From the NCBI GenBank assembly GCA_001692895.1, contig KV748249.1, positions 372,001 to 436,000 on the forward strand: a stretch of DNA of 64,000 nt, read 5' to 3'. Every line of letters begins with the position of its first letter. The first letter of the stretch is position 1. Of this stretch, positions 35,670-46,029 are shown piece after piece. The notes under the pieces are model-generated. The model had not been told where the DNA came from and did not search any database. It saw only the letters and a program-made list of their open reading frames with translations. Made by a program: the position numbers and the translations under genes. The stretch is from Cenococcum geophilum 1.58. Lineage: Eukaryota > Ascomycota > Dothideomycetes > Gloniales > Gloniaceae.

Positions 35670-35880
35670 TATTACAGCTTAAATAAATACCTCTAAACCG
35701 AAGCTTAAATAAATGCTGTATTACGAAGATATTAAGCTAAAGAGAAGGAAAAGGGGTCGCCAGGACCGATGTAAACAAATATATAGGGTGAGCCGCCAAG
35801 GCGCTAGCTTTGGGCGGGCCAATCGCAGGTCGGCAGAATATGGCAGAATTTGGCAGGTAACGTACAATAGCGCCATTACA
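35670..35880 (-). repeat. B 3' LTR (211 bp)
   Basis: In plus reading it starts TATTACAGCTTAAATAAAT and ends GCGCCATTACA. It contains a GGCAGAATATGGCAGAATTT tandem motif near 35832. Confidence 0.92.
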
Positions 35881-36070
35881 TCACCCCCCTCTTTAAAGAA
35901 AGCCTGCCCTTAGGCTTAGTTAGAAATAGGGTAGCACTAGGCTTATAAACGTAGGATTATAAAATATAAGATAAGGAGATAAAGGGGATAAGAGTACGTT
36001 TAGACTAAGTACAAAGGGCGATTATAGGCTAAGTGGAAGCACTAGGCTAGAAAGAGTAGCTGCTAAAAGT

Positions 36071-36119
36071 CTTAGCACGGATCTAACTAATTAGACAACT
36101 TTAACCGGCGGTTAAAGTT
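36071..36119. repeat. hairpin block shared with C1
   Basis: Positions 36097-36119 form a perfect 10-bp stem (AACTTTAACC and its complement) with loop GGC. The upstream flank CTTAGCA..ATCTAACTAATTAGA is also shared with C1 15732-15757. It lies just inside the 3' end of B. Confidence 0.7.
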
Positions 36120-36599
36120 CCTAGATATCTGATATTTTACGGTACTAGTAGAAAACGGCAGAATATAGCAGAATTTGGCAGACAGCTATATTAGGGCTTT
36201 AGGGCGTTTTTATCCCTATATTCTTCTAGTAACTTATCGTCTTTATTATACTAGCATTTTATCTATTCATCTAGGTACTTCGGGGGCCTAGGCGTATTAG
36301 GGTATTAGTTATAAAATTCTTTAAGCTTTTAGGGGTAGCCTATAAAGTTCCACGTAGGGTACTAGGTTAGGTTAGGATTATAGCCCTTCTATTAGACACA
36401 GTACTTTAGCATTCCCCGTACTATCTTATAGGCTAGTATTTTATTAACCTCCTATTCACTGTCACCGTTTACTTAAACTAGTAAGGGAGGCTTATTCTTT
36501 TATCTAGGTAATAGGTTATTTATAGCTTTCTGTAACTTATTTAGTAAGAAAATAGGGTGAACCCTAATTAAATCTAGGAGCTTTATCTTATATAAGTTG

Positions 36600-39500
36600 C
36601 CTATTTTCTTAAGAACCTTATACGGTCCTGCTATTTAGTAGTTTAGCTTATAGCTAGGTCGTTCGGTTTTCTAATTCCTTGTTATAACCCAGACTATATT
36701 ACCAGGGGTAAAATTAGGCTCTTGACGGTGTTTGTTCGCCTACTGTTCTATTAACCTTTAAGCTTTTTTTAGGTTCTTACGGGCTACCGTTTAGGCCTCC
36801 TCTAATCGTTTAGCATACTATTAGGCCTTAGCATAGAATAGCTTCTCTTATATAGTCTAAGGTTCTTCTAGCCTTTTCTAGTCAAAGCTTATATAGGGTA
36901 AGTATCCCATTTCTAGCTAAATTAGGGCAAACCCTATAGAGTTATAGGGTAAGGTTGCTTGCGCGTAGTCTATTAAGGGTAGTAGTTTAGACTAGTTATC
37001 CTAGAAATAGTTAACAAAGGGCCTAAGCCTCTAGTCCAGGTACTAATTTATAATCTCTGTCTAACCGTCTGTCTGGGGGTAATAAGCTATAAAAAGCTTT
37101 AGCTTAATGCTTAGGATTTAGGTAAACTTATTCCAGAAGGCTAATATAAACTATAGCCTATAATTAGATATAATAGTATCTAGTGGTCTATAGATTTGGT
37201 AGACGTAATAGATATATAGCTAGGCTACCTCTTTAGCATTAATGTTTTTATAATAGGGAATTAAGAACGGGCGTTTACTAAAGCGGTTAACTATAACTAT
37301 AACTATATCGTATCTGTTATAGTCCCTAGGTAGTTTATAAAAGTCTATAGAAATATACTACTAAAGGCGCTCTAGTATTAGGAGTAGCTTAAGTAGTCTT
37401 GGGGTCTTATCCCGTAGGATTATAGCTCTCTAGCAATCTTTACAGTTCCGTATATATCAATTAATATCCGCAACTATTTTTGGCCGGTAGTAGCGGTGGT
37501 TAATAATTTTATAGGTCTTATTCTTGCTAGGGTATACTATAGAGACTTAGCAATAAGCTTTACGGATTAGTTTAGTTTGTAAATTGTTAATGTTAGGGAC
37601 TATAAGCCGCTCCTAGTATAGGAGCAATCCTTCCTCCGTCTTAAAATTGGGGTTTCCTTTTATGGCTTATTCGCGGAGGGCCCTTAGGGCGTTAGCCGTG
37701 CGGTTTATAGTTAGGAGGCGGTTAATTAGCCCTATTAGCTTATCTAAGGACTTTTTTATTAGTGCTAGCTCGTTTTACTAGGAGTCTAGCTCCTTAAGGA
37801 TCCGCGGGTTAAGCTATTTTAGATAGAGGAGGGCGCGCGTCTAATATTGGGTCTTTAGCTTATCCTAGGGTCCTACATCTTATTCTCTTTGGGTTAGGGT
37901 ATTAGCCTTAGAGTTTTGCTTATTAGAATAATATATAATTATAAAGAAGAATTAGGAGAGTATTTTGGCCTACTAAGCCTATTATTTAATAAGCTGCTTT
38001 ATAGTTATAAAGTACTTTAGGGCTTTATAATCTGTATATATTTTAATCCGGGAATTTATACCTTTAAGCTCTGCGCGCTATTAGGAGAGTAATTAAATAA
38101 TAGCTAGCATTTCTTTGTCGTGTACTTTATAGTTATACTTAGCTAGGTTTATTATCTTTAAGAAGAAAGCTATAGGGTACCATTTACCGTTTAGATATAA
38201 CTATAATAGGATTCCTACTATAACCCTATTAAAGGCGTCCGTTTCTAGCATTAATTTAAGGTCCGGGTTATAGTGACGAAGGATTAGGGAAGAGATAAGC
38301 CAATCCTTTATCTCTTTAAAGGCTTCTATATAGCTATTATTAAAGACAAAAGGCGTATCCTTCCTAGTTAGTCGTATAAGAGGTTTTACTATAATTCCGT
38401 AGTTATAGATAAACCGGCGGTAGAAGTTGCAGAAGTTAAAGAAGGACTAGATTCCTTTTACTGTATAAGGGGGCTTCTAGTTATAGATTGCCTCTACCTT
38501 TTTAGGGTTAACCTTAATTCCTTCTATAGTTATAATAAACCTAAGGTATTTTATACGTTTTACCCCAAACTCGTATTTCTTAATATTAACTTATAAGCCT
38601 ACGTTCCGTAGTCTCTCCAGAACCTTCTTAATATAAACTTAATGCTTAAGTTTATCGTTTAAGTATATAAGAATGTTGTCTAGATATGCCGTGCAGAATT
38701 CGTTAAGGTAATTAAAAAGAACGTCATTTATATACCTTTAGTACGTAGCCAGTCCGTTTATTAGTCTAAAAGAAAGAACTTTATATTTATAGGAACTATA
38801 ATGGGTATAGAACGTTATTAAATCTTCGGATATAGGGTTTATCCTAATTTGGTAGAAAGCTTAGCGAATATTAAGTTTAGTAAAGATCTTTGCCTAGCTT
38901 AGACGTGTAAGGGTCTTGTTAATTAAAGGAATAGAATACTAGTCCTTTTAAGTAATAGCGTTTAGCTTTTAATAGTTAATATAAAAATAAAGACCTCTAT
39001 TAGGCTTTTTTATAAATAGGATAGGGGAAGTAAAAGGGGCTTAACTTAGCTCGATAAACCCTTTATCTAGGTTATTAATTAAGTACTACTTTATTGCTTT
39101 TAGCTTATCCGTTAATTAATAGTAAAGGGGGCTATAGCCTAGCGAGTTATTAGCTTCTAATTAAATCTTATAATTATATATCTAGTAGGGGGGTAACTTA
39201 TCTAAGGCCGCCTTTAAGAATGCATCCTTGTAGTTTATATAAATGGTAAAAAGGAGGCGTTTAACTAGTTCCTTATCAGTTTCCTTAGCTAGCCTTTCCT
39301 CTCTATTATTAATAATTCGGTTAATTTTATATAGGCTTGTTATAAAGACCTTATTATCCTTCCGGTATATATTAAAGTAAAACGCTATAGCACTAATTAC
39401 GGCAATATCTATAGTAGGGGGGTTACCTAATAATAGGGGCGTATGTAACTTTAGGGACTTCTAAGGTACTAGTGTTATCGTTACCCCTTTTAGCTCCTAT

Positions 39501-41412
39501 TACATCTTTTAGAGGTTATCCCTTATATCCTATTAATACGTTCTTTTCTATACCGGTTAGATCTATGCAATTTAAACATTATCTATATTACTATCTGTCC
39601 TACTTCTATACGTAAAGTCCTCTTTAAACGTAGCGCTTTAGGAGAGTATCTTTATTAGTACGGAGTTCTTTCCAGCTTCGCGGTAGGCGTCTTCTTAAGT
39701 AAAGGCTAGGTCACGGGCCCAGACATCCTACTAGTAGGTAGGGTCAGCCCTTACGGCTAGTGTTTTATAGTTAGTTCGGATCTCCCTAACAAAGGAGGGC
39801 AACCTTGGTCTATCCTCTAGCTAGATAAACCGTCTTTATTGCACGTTTAACTAAATATTAAAATAGGACATCTATTTTCGTCTAAGGATTATATTATAAG
39901 ACCCTAGGTCTAGGATATAAAAGGGGATACTATATTAGCGTCATCCATTAAAAGCAATATGCAACTTTAAGACGTAGGTAACGGGCCAACCGGCTTGGCC
40001 GTTATAGCCTTTTACCTAAATAGGCTTCTCTAGTTAGATGGCTTCTACATTTAGAAACTTAGCAACATTATTTATACAGGTAGTATTTATAAAGGCGAAG
40101 CTATTTGCTCTAGTGTTAATAAGGGCGGTTATATTAACTCTATATCTATTTTAAGATACTATATATAGAAACGTGAAATGCTTTCCACCTATTAACTAAC
40201 TAAGATTAATCTCTTTGAGATCGATAGGGTACCCTAGGGGGGAGTCTTTCCCTAGGGTTCCTCTTTTCCTAACTTATCTAACGTTTCTCCTTCCTCTATT
40301 TCCTTAATATTACCTATATCTTTTAGCTCCAGGTAGGACAAGGTAAAGTAACCCTACTTATTATAGTTAAAGCACGTAGCTAAGGCAGGGTTAATTGGAG
40401 TATTGCGGCGAATACTAGTTAATAGCGTAGTATATAACTGGTCAGGCGAGGCTCGCTAGTGCGTAGTTATAACCGCCTTTAGTAAAAGAGTAGTTATAAC
40501 TTATCTTCCTACTCTAGCTCCTGTAGGTATAGCTAGCAAGTTCCAATTATTACGGAGTCGCTTCTACTAATTAGGGTAGGCGTTAATCCGCTTTAGTTCT
40601 AAGTCTAATAATAGGCAACGAGCTATAAGTTTTTTGTGGGTTAGTAGGTTATTTAAGGTTATAGTAATCTTTTCTTATAGCCGGATTATTAGCTTATTGT
40701 ATAGGTCTAATCGGTAGTTCTTAAGAGGGACCTAGCCTTCTTCTGTAAGGTATAGAAATCAAGTCTAAAATTTAGTAAAGGGTTGGTTTAGTTTTATTAT
40801 TAGGCGATTATAGTTATAACGGGCATCCCGTACTTTATTTAGGTTAACGTAAATAGCCACTAGGTGCCGTATTATCTTATTAACGGATATAAATCAGATA
40901 GGGGAGTTGTCCTCAAACTTAGCTTAAAGGTACCGTTAGGCGTCCCCAGTGGTTTAACTAAAGAGGTAGAGTATTTTAGCTTCTTTAGAAAGGAAATAGT
41001 TATAGTTAATACAGAGCTTTCCTCGTACTTAAATCCTCTAATTCTTAAAGATAGGGTCTATTTTGTTAGACAGTAGTAGGGGGTTAGGGAGCTTAATAGA
41101 CTTTAATTGCTTTATTATTATATTCGTACTCCCTAGTATATCGTATTTAGTAGAGTAAATAGGTCAGCTAGGGCTTTAAAAAGGGAAAGCTAGGCTATTT
41201 TATAGGGCTATAAGGCTTTCTAGGATCTCTTATAGGGTCTCTTATATATTTCTCGCTTTAAGATAATTAGCTTTCTGGCTAGCTATAAAAGCACAAATCT
41301 GCTCGCGTACGTCTACGACGTTATTATTATCTTCAATTTCTGATCCTAATTAGATCTTAGGTTCCTCTTAGGTAAAGGCAGCTCTCTTAAATAAGCTTGC
41401 TTTAGGTGCCAT
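36600..41412 (-). pseudogene. B gag-pol polyprotein, RIP-broken
   Basis: Gag starts at minus ATG 41412 (MAPKASLFKRAAFT). A zinc knuckle is visible at about 40395-40345 (CFNYNK.GYFTLSY). RT begins about 39070 (KGFIELS, SPILFIKKPNRGLYFYINY) with active site [11 protein letters not shown] near 38690 (second Asp changed to Asn). RNase H is seen about 38270-37900 (KLMLETDAFNRVIVGILL) and integrase about 37480-36850 (FIAYYPQTDGQTEIINQYLD near 37090). It carries fewer stops than G1 and long readable stretches, which suggests a younger insertion. No chromodomain was found at the C-terminus. Confidence 0.87.
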
Positions 41413-41642
41413 TGTTAGCTTCCTAAGGTTTATTAGTATTATACGCTTTAGTTTTAATTCTAGGGGTATAGGTCCAGTCCTATCTAGCTTATAAGGTGGG
41501 ATATTATCTAGGCCTTCCTAGGCAATATAGAGTTGTTTTAGTGTCTAAGTATAGCGCGTCAATACATCGTTGCAGACGAAGTTTCTTTAGGGTGGGATAT
41601 TATTAAGGCCTTCCTAGGCAAGGTAGGGAGAGCTTAGTATAA

Positions 41643-41853
41643 TGTTATAGCTTAAACAAATGCCTTTAAACCGAAGCTTAAACGAATACTATATTACAAA
41701 GATACTAAGCTAAAGAGAAGGAAAAGGGGTTGCTAGGACTAATGTAAACAAATATATAGGGTGAGCCGCCAAGGCGCTAGCTTTAGGCGGGCCAATCGCA
41801 GGTCAGCAGAATATGGCAGAATTTGGCAGGTAACGTGCGATAGCGCCGTTACA
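41643..41853 (-). repeat. B 5' LTR (211 bp)
   Basis: It is the direct copy of 35670-35880, starting TGTTATAGCTTAAACAAAT and ending GCGCCGTTACA. Confidence 0.92.
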
Positions 41854-41916
41854 ACACGTAATTAACTAACTTAATACGTAATTAACCAACTTAACATATT
41901 TAAAAGTTAAATAACA

Positions 41917-42029
41917 CGCAGTTAACCTACTTAATAACTTTAAGAGCTAACTATATATTCCTTAATACGCAGTTAACCTATTTAACAACTTTAAAAGCTA
42001 ACTACATATTCCTTAATATGCAATTAAGG
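41917..42029. repeat. 51-bp tandem repeat in G1
   Basis: Two full units (41917-41967 and 41968-42018) and the start of a third (42019 on) share CGCAGTTAACCTA and CTTTAA.AGCTAACTA. Related shorter units (CGTAATTAACTAACTTAAT) flank both sides of Gypsy B. Confidence 0.85.
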
Positions 42030-42041
42030 TAAAGTTATATA

Positions 42042-42105
42042 ACGTATTCCACCACCGAGCCGGCAGAACCACCGAGCCGGCAGATTTTTCTTGGCACGAC
42101 CAACA
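42042..42105 (+). repeat. F1 left terminal inverted repeat (64 bp)
   Basis: The subrepeats at 42051-42066 and 42068-42083 precede a T-run and a TTGGCACGACCAACA inner end. The right copy has one subrepeat eroded. Confidence 0.92.
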
Positions 42106-42121
42106 CTATATATAAAAGGCA

Positions 42122-43821
42122 ATGCATTAACAAAATAATACTAATCTATCTTAGCAAGAAGGCAGGATTGATCTAGCACTTTAGGCCTATACCTTAGGCT
42201 ATTTTCAAAGCATACTACGCGCTGTAGATGCTTTTAACGTACAACATTAGCGACTCTATAATCGGCTTTACGGAATTATATTACGACCGCAAATACGGCT
42301 AAACTGCCTAAAGCTTACGGCAACCAAAGAGCAGACGATCGTATAATATATACTCGACCTAGATTCGCGAGGGTTTGCGCCCTAGCTGTATAAGGTAGCA
42401 GATATAGCAGATAAACTGTTAACTACGCGTGGTGGGATACCAGTAGGCAAGAACTGGCCTAGACGATTCGTTTCTCATACGGAGGAGCTTAAGATGGCTT
42501 TTAATCGAGTAAAGGACCGCTAGAGGATACTCCAGGAAGATCTAGAGGTTATTAACGCGTGGTTTAAGCTCGTACGGGATATAAAGACAAAGTACGGCGT
42601 TTACGACGACGATATTCACAACTTTAATAAAACAGGCTTCTAGATGGGTATAATTAGCTCTATAAAAGTCGTTATAGGCTTAGAAAGACGTACGAGGCCT
42701 AATCTTGTATAGCTAGGCGATCGGGAATAGGTTACAGTAATCCAGAGTATCTGCGCTGCTGGGTATGCGCTGCTGGGTATACAACCCCACCATTTATTAT
42801 CTATAAAGGACGCGTCTATATCTCTGCATAATATAAAGAAGCAGATATACCGTATAATTGGAAGCTCTTAGTCTTTAAGAATGGCTGGACAAATAACGCG
42901 CTTGGTCTTGAGTGGTTAAAGCACTTTAATAAGTATACAAAGACGCGTTAGGTGGGGTCGTATAGGCTACTTATCCTCAATGGCCATGAGAGCCACCTTA
43001 ACCAAGATTTTAAGGATTATTGCCTCGTATAAAAGATCCTTACCCTCTATATGCCTGCGCATTCATCGCATATACTACAGCCACTTAATATAGTATGCTT
43101 CTCGCCGTTAAAGATAAAGTACTCGTAGCGCGTATAAGACTTAGCACGCAAACGCGTCTACTATATTAATAAAGAAGGCTTCCTTCCAGCCTTTAAACAC
43201 GCGTTTTTTGATGTGTTTACATATAATAACTGCAAGAAGGCCTTTAAGGCATCTGGACTAGTCCCTATTGACGCGCAGGTTGTTATTAATCGTCTCGACG
43301 TACGATTACGTACCCTACCACTAGCACCCCTATTAGAAACACTATGGTAGTTAAAGACTCCAAATAATACGTACGAATTTGGATTATAATTAAAGCTAGT
43401 AGGCCAATCCTTTGTATGATTACTAATAACAGCCTAAGAAGGCTTCTTAAAGCTTATAAAAGGAGCTAAAGAGATACTACATAAGAATATACTTATAGAG
43501 GCCCGCGTACGAGAGCTTAAAGAGTAATTAATAGAAATGACTAAGCGTAAAGCGCGTAAACGGAAGCGGATCCAGCATGGTGGTATAATAGAGTATAGTA
43601 TAGCAGCATCGTACGTAGCTACTAAAGTATCTATTGTACCTTAGCCATCTAAGAAGGCTTATAGTAGTGGTGGTTAAGAAAAAGCCTAACCAACTTAACG
43701 GCACTATAGAAATTGTGGAGAGACTGGCCATAACGCTCGTACGTGTAAAATAGATAAAGAAGAAGCTTCTAAATCTGATGCGAGTGTATCGGACGTATGT
43801 TCTCTAGCTAGTAATGAATAA
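42122..43821 (+). pseudogene. F1 transposase, Fot1/pogo DDE family, broken
   Basis: The frame starts at ATG 42122 and ends at TAA 43819-43821, 1700 nt. A 14-bp tandem duplication (42753-42766 and 42767-42780) shifts the frame; without one copy the length would be exactly 562 codons. Order: an N-terminal helix-turn-helix (IDLAL, AYTLGYFQS after correction), a CENP-B/Tc5-type DNA-binding domain (about 42270-42500), a DDE core, a basic tail (KRKARKRKR) and a CCHC knuckle (CGETGHNARTC). All three catalytic Asp positions read Asn: 42626-42628 (NFNKTGF), 42979-42981 (LILNGHESH) and 43087-43089 (QPLNIVCF), with 35 residues between the last two. Several CAG/TGG codons are TAG. It is inactive. Confidence 0.9.
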
Positions 43822-43840
43822 ATTTATATTTTATATTTAA

Positions 43841-43904
43841 TGTTGGTCGTGCCAAGAAAAATCTGCCGGCTCGGTGGTTTTGCTAGCTTGGTGGTGGAAT
43901 ACGT
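43841..43904 (-). repeat. F1 right terminal inverted repeat (64 bp)
   Basis: It is the reverse complement of the left repeat with several transitions near the outer subrepeat, ending GGAATACGT before TA. Confidence 0.92.
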
Positions 43905-43979
43905 TACCAATTACGCAAATAAATTTTTACTATTTTCTTAGCCTGCAGTATACTAGTATATAACATATTTAACTATTAC

Positions 43980-44141
43980 ACAAGGCTCTGTATAAAGCTC
44001 TATATGAGGCTCTGCACGAAGCTCTATACGAAGCTCTGCACGAAGCTCTGCACGAAGCTCTATACGAAGCTCTATATACAGAAGCTCTGCACAAGGCTTT
44101 GCGCGAAGCTCTACGTACGGAGGCTCTACACGAAGCTCTGT
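43980..44141. repeat. 12-bp minisatellite (CGAAGCTCTGCA)
   Basis: About 13 imperfect copies alternate GCAC and ATAC endings. The array lies within the G1 gag gap. Confidence 0.85.
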
Positions 44142-44263
44142 ATCGGGTCCCCGCTATATTCCCGATAGCCTCTACACGTGTCTCTGCCTATGTAGCCGCC
44201 TTATTTTTTACCCTTCCTTTCTTATATCCTCCCTACCTAGGGAGGCACTAGAACGGCAGCTAG

Positions 44264-44640
44264 TAGAGGACCGTTGCTAGAACTAGACGACTATCGCTAG
44301 AACTAGACGACTGTCGCTAGAGCTAGACCGTTGCTAGAACTAGACGACCGTTACCAGAACCAGACGACCGTCGCTAGAGATAGACGACCGTCGCTAGAAC
44401 TAGACGATTGTCGCCAGAACTAGACGACCCTTACCAGAACTAAACGACCGTCGCCAGAACCAGACGACCGTTACCAGAACTAGACGACCGTCGCTAGAGA
44501 TAGACGATCGTCGCTAGGACCAGACGACCGTTACTAGAACCAGACGACCGTTACTAGAACTANACGACCGTTGCTAGAACTAGACGACCGTTACCAGAAC
44601 CAGACGACCGTCGCTAGAGCCAGACGATAACGACTAGCCA
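44264..44640. repeat. 20-bp minisatellite (AGACGACCGTCGCTAGAACT)
   Basis: About 18-19 contiguous copies alternate TCGCTAGA and TTACCAGA forms. One ambiguous base is present near 44563. Confidence 0.9.
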
Positions 44641-44689
44641 GCGAACACTATAAACGATTCGATTAATCGATTGAATTAAGGTAGCATAG

Positions 44690-44950
44690 ACAGGTAGGCA
44701 CTAACAGGGAGATGCTAACGGGTAGGTAGATGTAGACAGGCAAGCAGATATAGATAGGTAGGCAGATGCAGATAGGTAAGTAGATATAGATAGGTAAATA
44801 GATGCAGACAGGCAAGCAGATGTAAATAGGTAGGCAGATGCTAATAGGTAGGCAGATATAGATAGGTAGGTAGATGTAAATAGGTAGGTAATGCAGATAG
44901 GTAGGCGATGCAGGTAGGTAGGTAGATAGGCAGGTAGATAAGTTAATAGG
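44690..44950. repeat. 18-bp minisatellite (GATAGGTAGGCAGATGCA)
   Basis: About 13 copies, mostly 18 bp and a few 17 bp, grade into GGTAG repeats at the right end. Confidence 0.88.
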
Positions 44951-45117
44951 TAAATAGGTAGAAGAGAACTATCGCTATATTATATTAAATTATCTAAAAT
45001 AATATTATTAATTTTGCTAGCCTTATAAATAGCTTTAAAGTAGCTTTTATTTATTTAAAATATACTATTAGTATAAAAGAGGTAAATATAATTATGGTTG
45101 CTAAATGCGCAGATTAC

Positions 45118-45165
45118 TGGCAGGTTACGCGTAGGTTGCGCGCAGGCTGCGCACAGGCTGCGCGT
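45118..45165. repeat. 11-bp GC-rich repeat (CAGGCTGCGCG)
   Basis: Four copies precede a run of A and are less RIP-like than their surroundings, since CpG and CpA are retained. Confidence 0.75.
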
Positions 45166-45169
45166 TAAA

Positions 45170-45637
45170 AAAAAACACGACATAGGCTAGTCGGTTAAGT
45201 TGCCAAATGCCCTTAACTGCGTGCCAATTACGTCAACCACTAACCGTTGAGGCCATTAGTAGGGTACTATATTTTGCCAATATAGGCGGCTTATAGCATA
45301 ACGCAACTAGCTATTAGAAGTAGGGTAGCGATTAATATTACTATTTAGCTTGTTCTTAAGTTAGTTAAGAAAAAAGCGTAGTTTACTTCTTTTACCTAAA
45401 TAGGCGGGAGAATTAGGGAGATATTTGGTTAACTTCCTTTTAGGGGTACTAGTCGGCAAATTTGGGGTTAAGAAGCTAGTTTTAGACACTTATAGGTTAA
45501 TACTAGTGGGGGTAAGTAAGGGTAACGGTGTGGCAGACGGTAGGTTTTAGCGGATTTCTTTAATTTCTTTTTTAAGAGATTTGATTAACTTATAATGTCG
45601 GGCTTCTTAGTAGGTAAAGGTGTCCGTAAAAGCCTAT
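45170..45637 (-). pseudogene. G1 gag, N-terminal part
   Basis: The minus-strand frame starts beside the L3 insertion and reads AFTDTFTYQEARHYKLIKSL, a Pro/Thr-rich linker and then GKRSKLRFFLNQLKNKL with RYPTSNS and LRYAISRLY, the classic start of a Gypsy capsid domain. Together with 53949-54065 this places gag shortly after the G1 5' LTR. The capsid end expected next is found instead at 35600, and overlaps it slightly in homology, so the intervening repeat-rich DNA (41859-45170) is a later or rearranged segment. Confidence 0.6.
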
Positions 45638-45642
45638 TATAG

Positions 45643-45870
45643 TATAATAGGGTAAAATGGGCCACTACTTAGTGCCTTAGCATTTTCCTGTATATATCAA
45701 GCCTTTGGCTTCTCTCCTTCTCTTAATGACGACCTACTAGAATACATTCTTTCCTTTCTTCTTACTAACTGCTTTCCTACTAATTAATTATAACTGATGA
45801 CTGACCGACCGACCGACCGACCGACAGCATTGTGACTTCCTATCTAAAAGGGACCGCGTATACCACCACA
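45643..45870 (+). repeat. L3 5' LTR (228 bp)
   Basis: It starts TATAATAGGGTAAAATGGG (RIP form of TGTAGTAG) and ends TACCACCACA. It contains a CCGA microsatellite at about 45808-45828 and a possible TATA (TGTATATATCAAG) near 45690. Confidence 0.88.
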
Positions 45871-46029
45871 TATGGCATTCCACGTGGGGACAACGGCAAG
45901 CTCTTTAGATTAGAAGTCTGGCACTTTATATACAACTATATACACAGGAGATATATAGGAATATACTATAGCTATAGAAGAACCGCTAGCTATAGAAGAA
46001 CGACTAACTATAAAAGAACCGCTAACTAA

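Larger units (their letters stand above)
35670..41853 (-). mobile_element. B: full-length Gypsy retrotransposon in G1
   Basis: The 6184-bp element has two 211-bp LTRs. The flanking pentamers ATACA (35665-35669) and ACACG (41854-41858) differ only by transitions, as expected if RIP altered a true duplication. Coding is on the minus strand and a minus-strand purine tract (AAAGAGGGGGG) lies next to the left LTR. Confidence 0.9.
42042..43904 (+). mobile_element. F1: Fot1/pogo-type DNA transposon
   Basis: The 1863-bp element has 64-bp terminal inverted repeats (42042-42105 and 43841-43904), starts ACGT, and is flanked by TA (42040-42041 and 43905-43906), the target duplication of Tc1/mariner-pogo elements. 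Each terminal repeat contains two ACCACCGAGCCGGCA-type subrepeats 17 bp apart. It encodes one transposase. Confidence 0.95.

Noticed and set aside
35713-35913. 66-codon forward ORF
   Set aside because: It lies within and across the Gypsy B LTR, antisense to the element; no protein features.
44264-44640. Regular 20-bp repeats that might suggest a CRISPR array
   Set aside because: The units are contiguous with no unique spacers, and the sequence is eukaryotic; it is a minisatellite.
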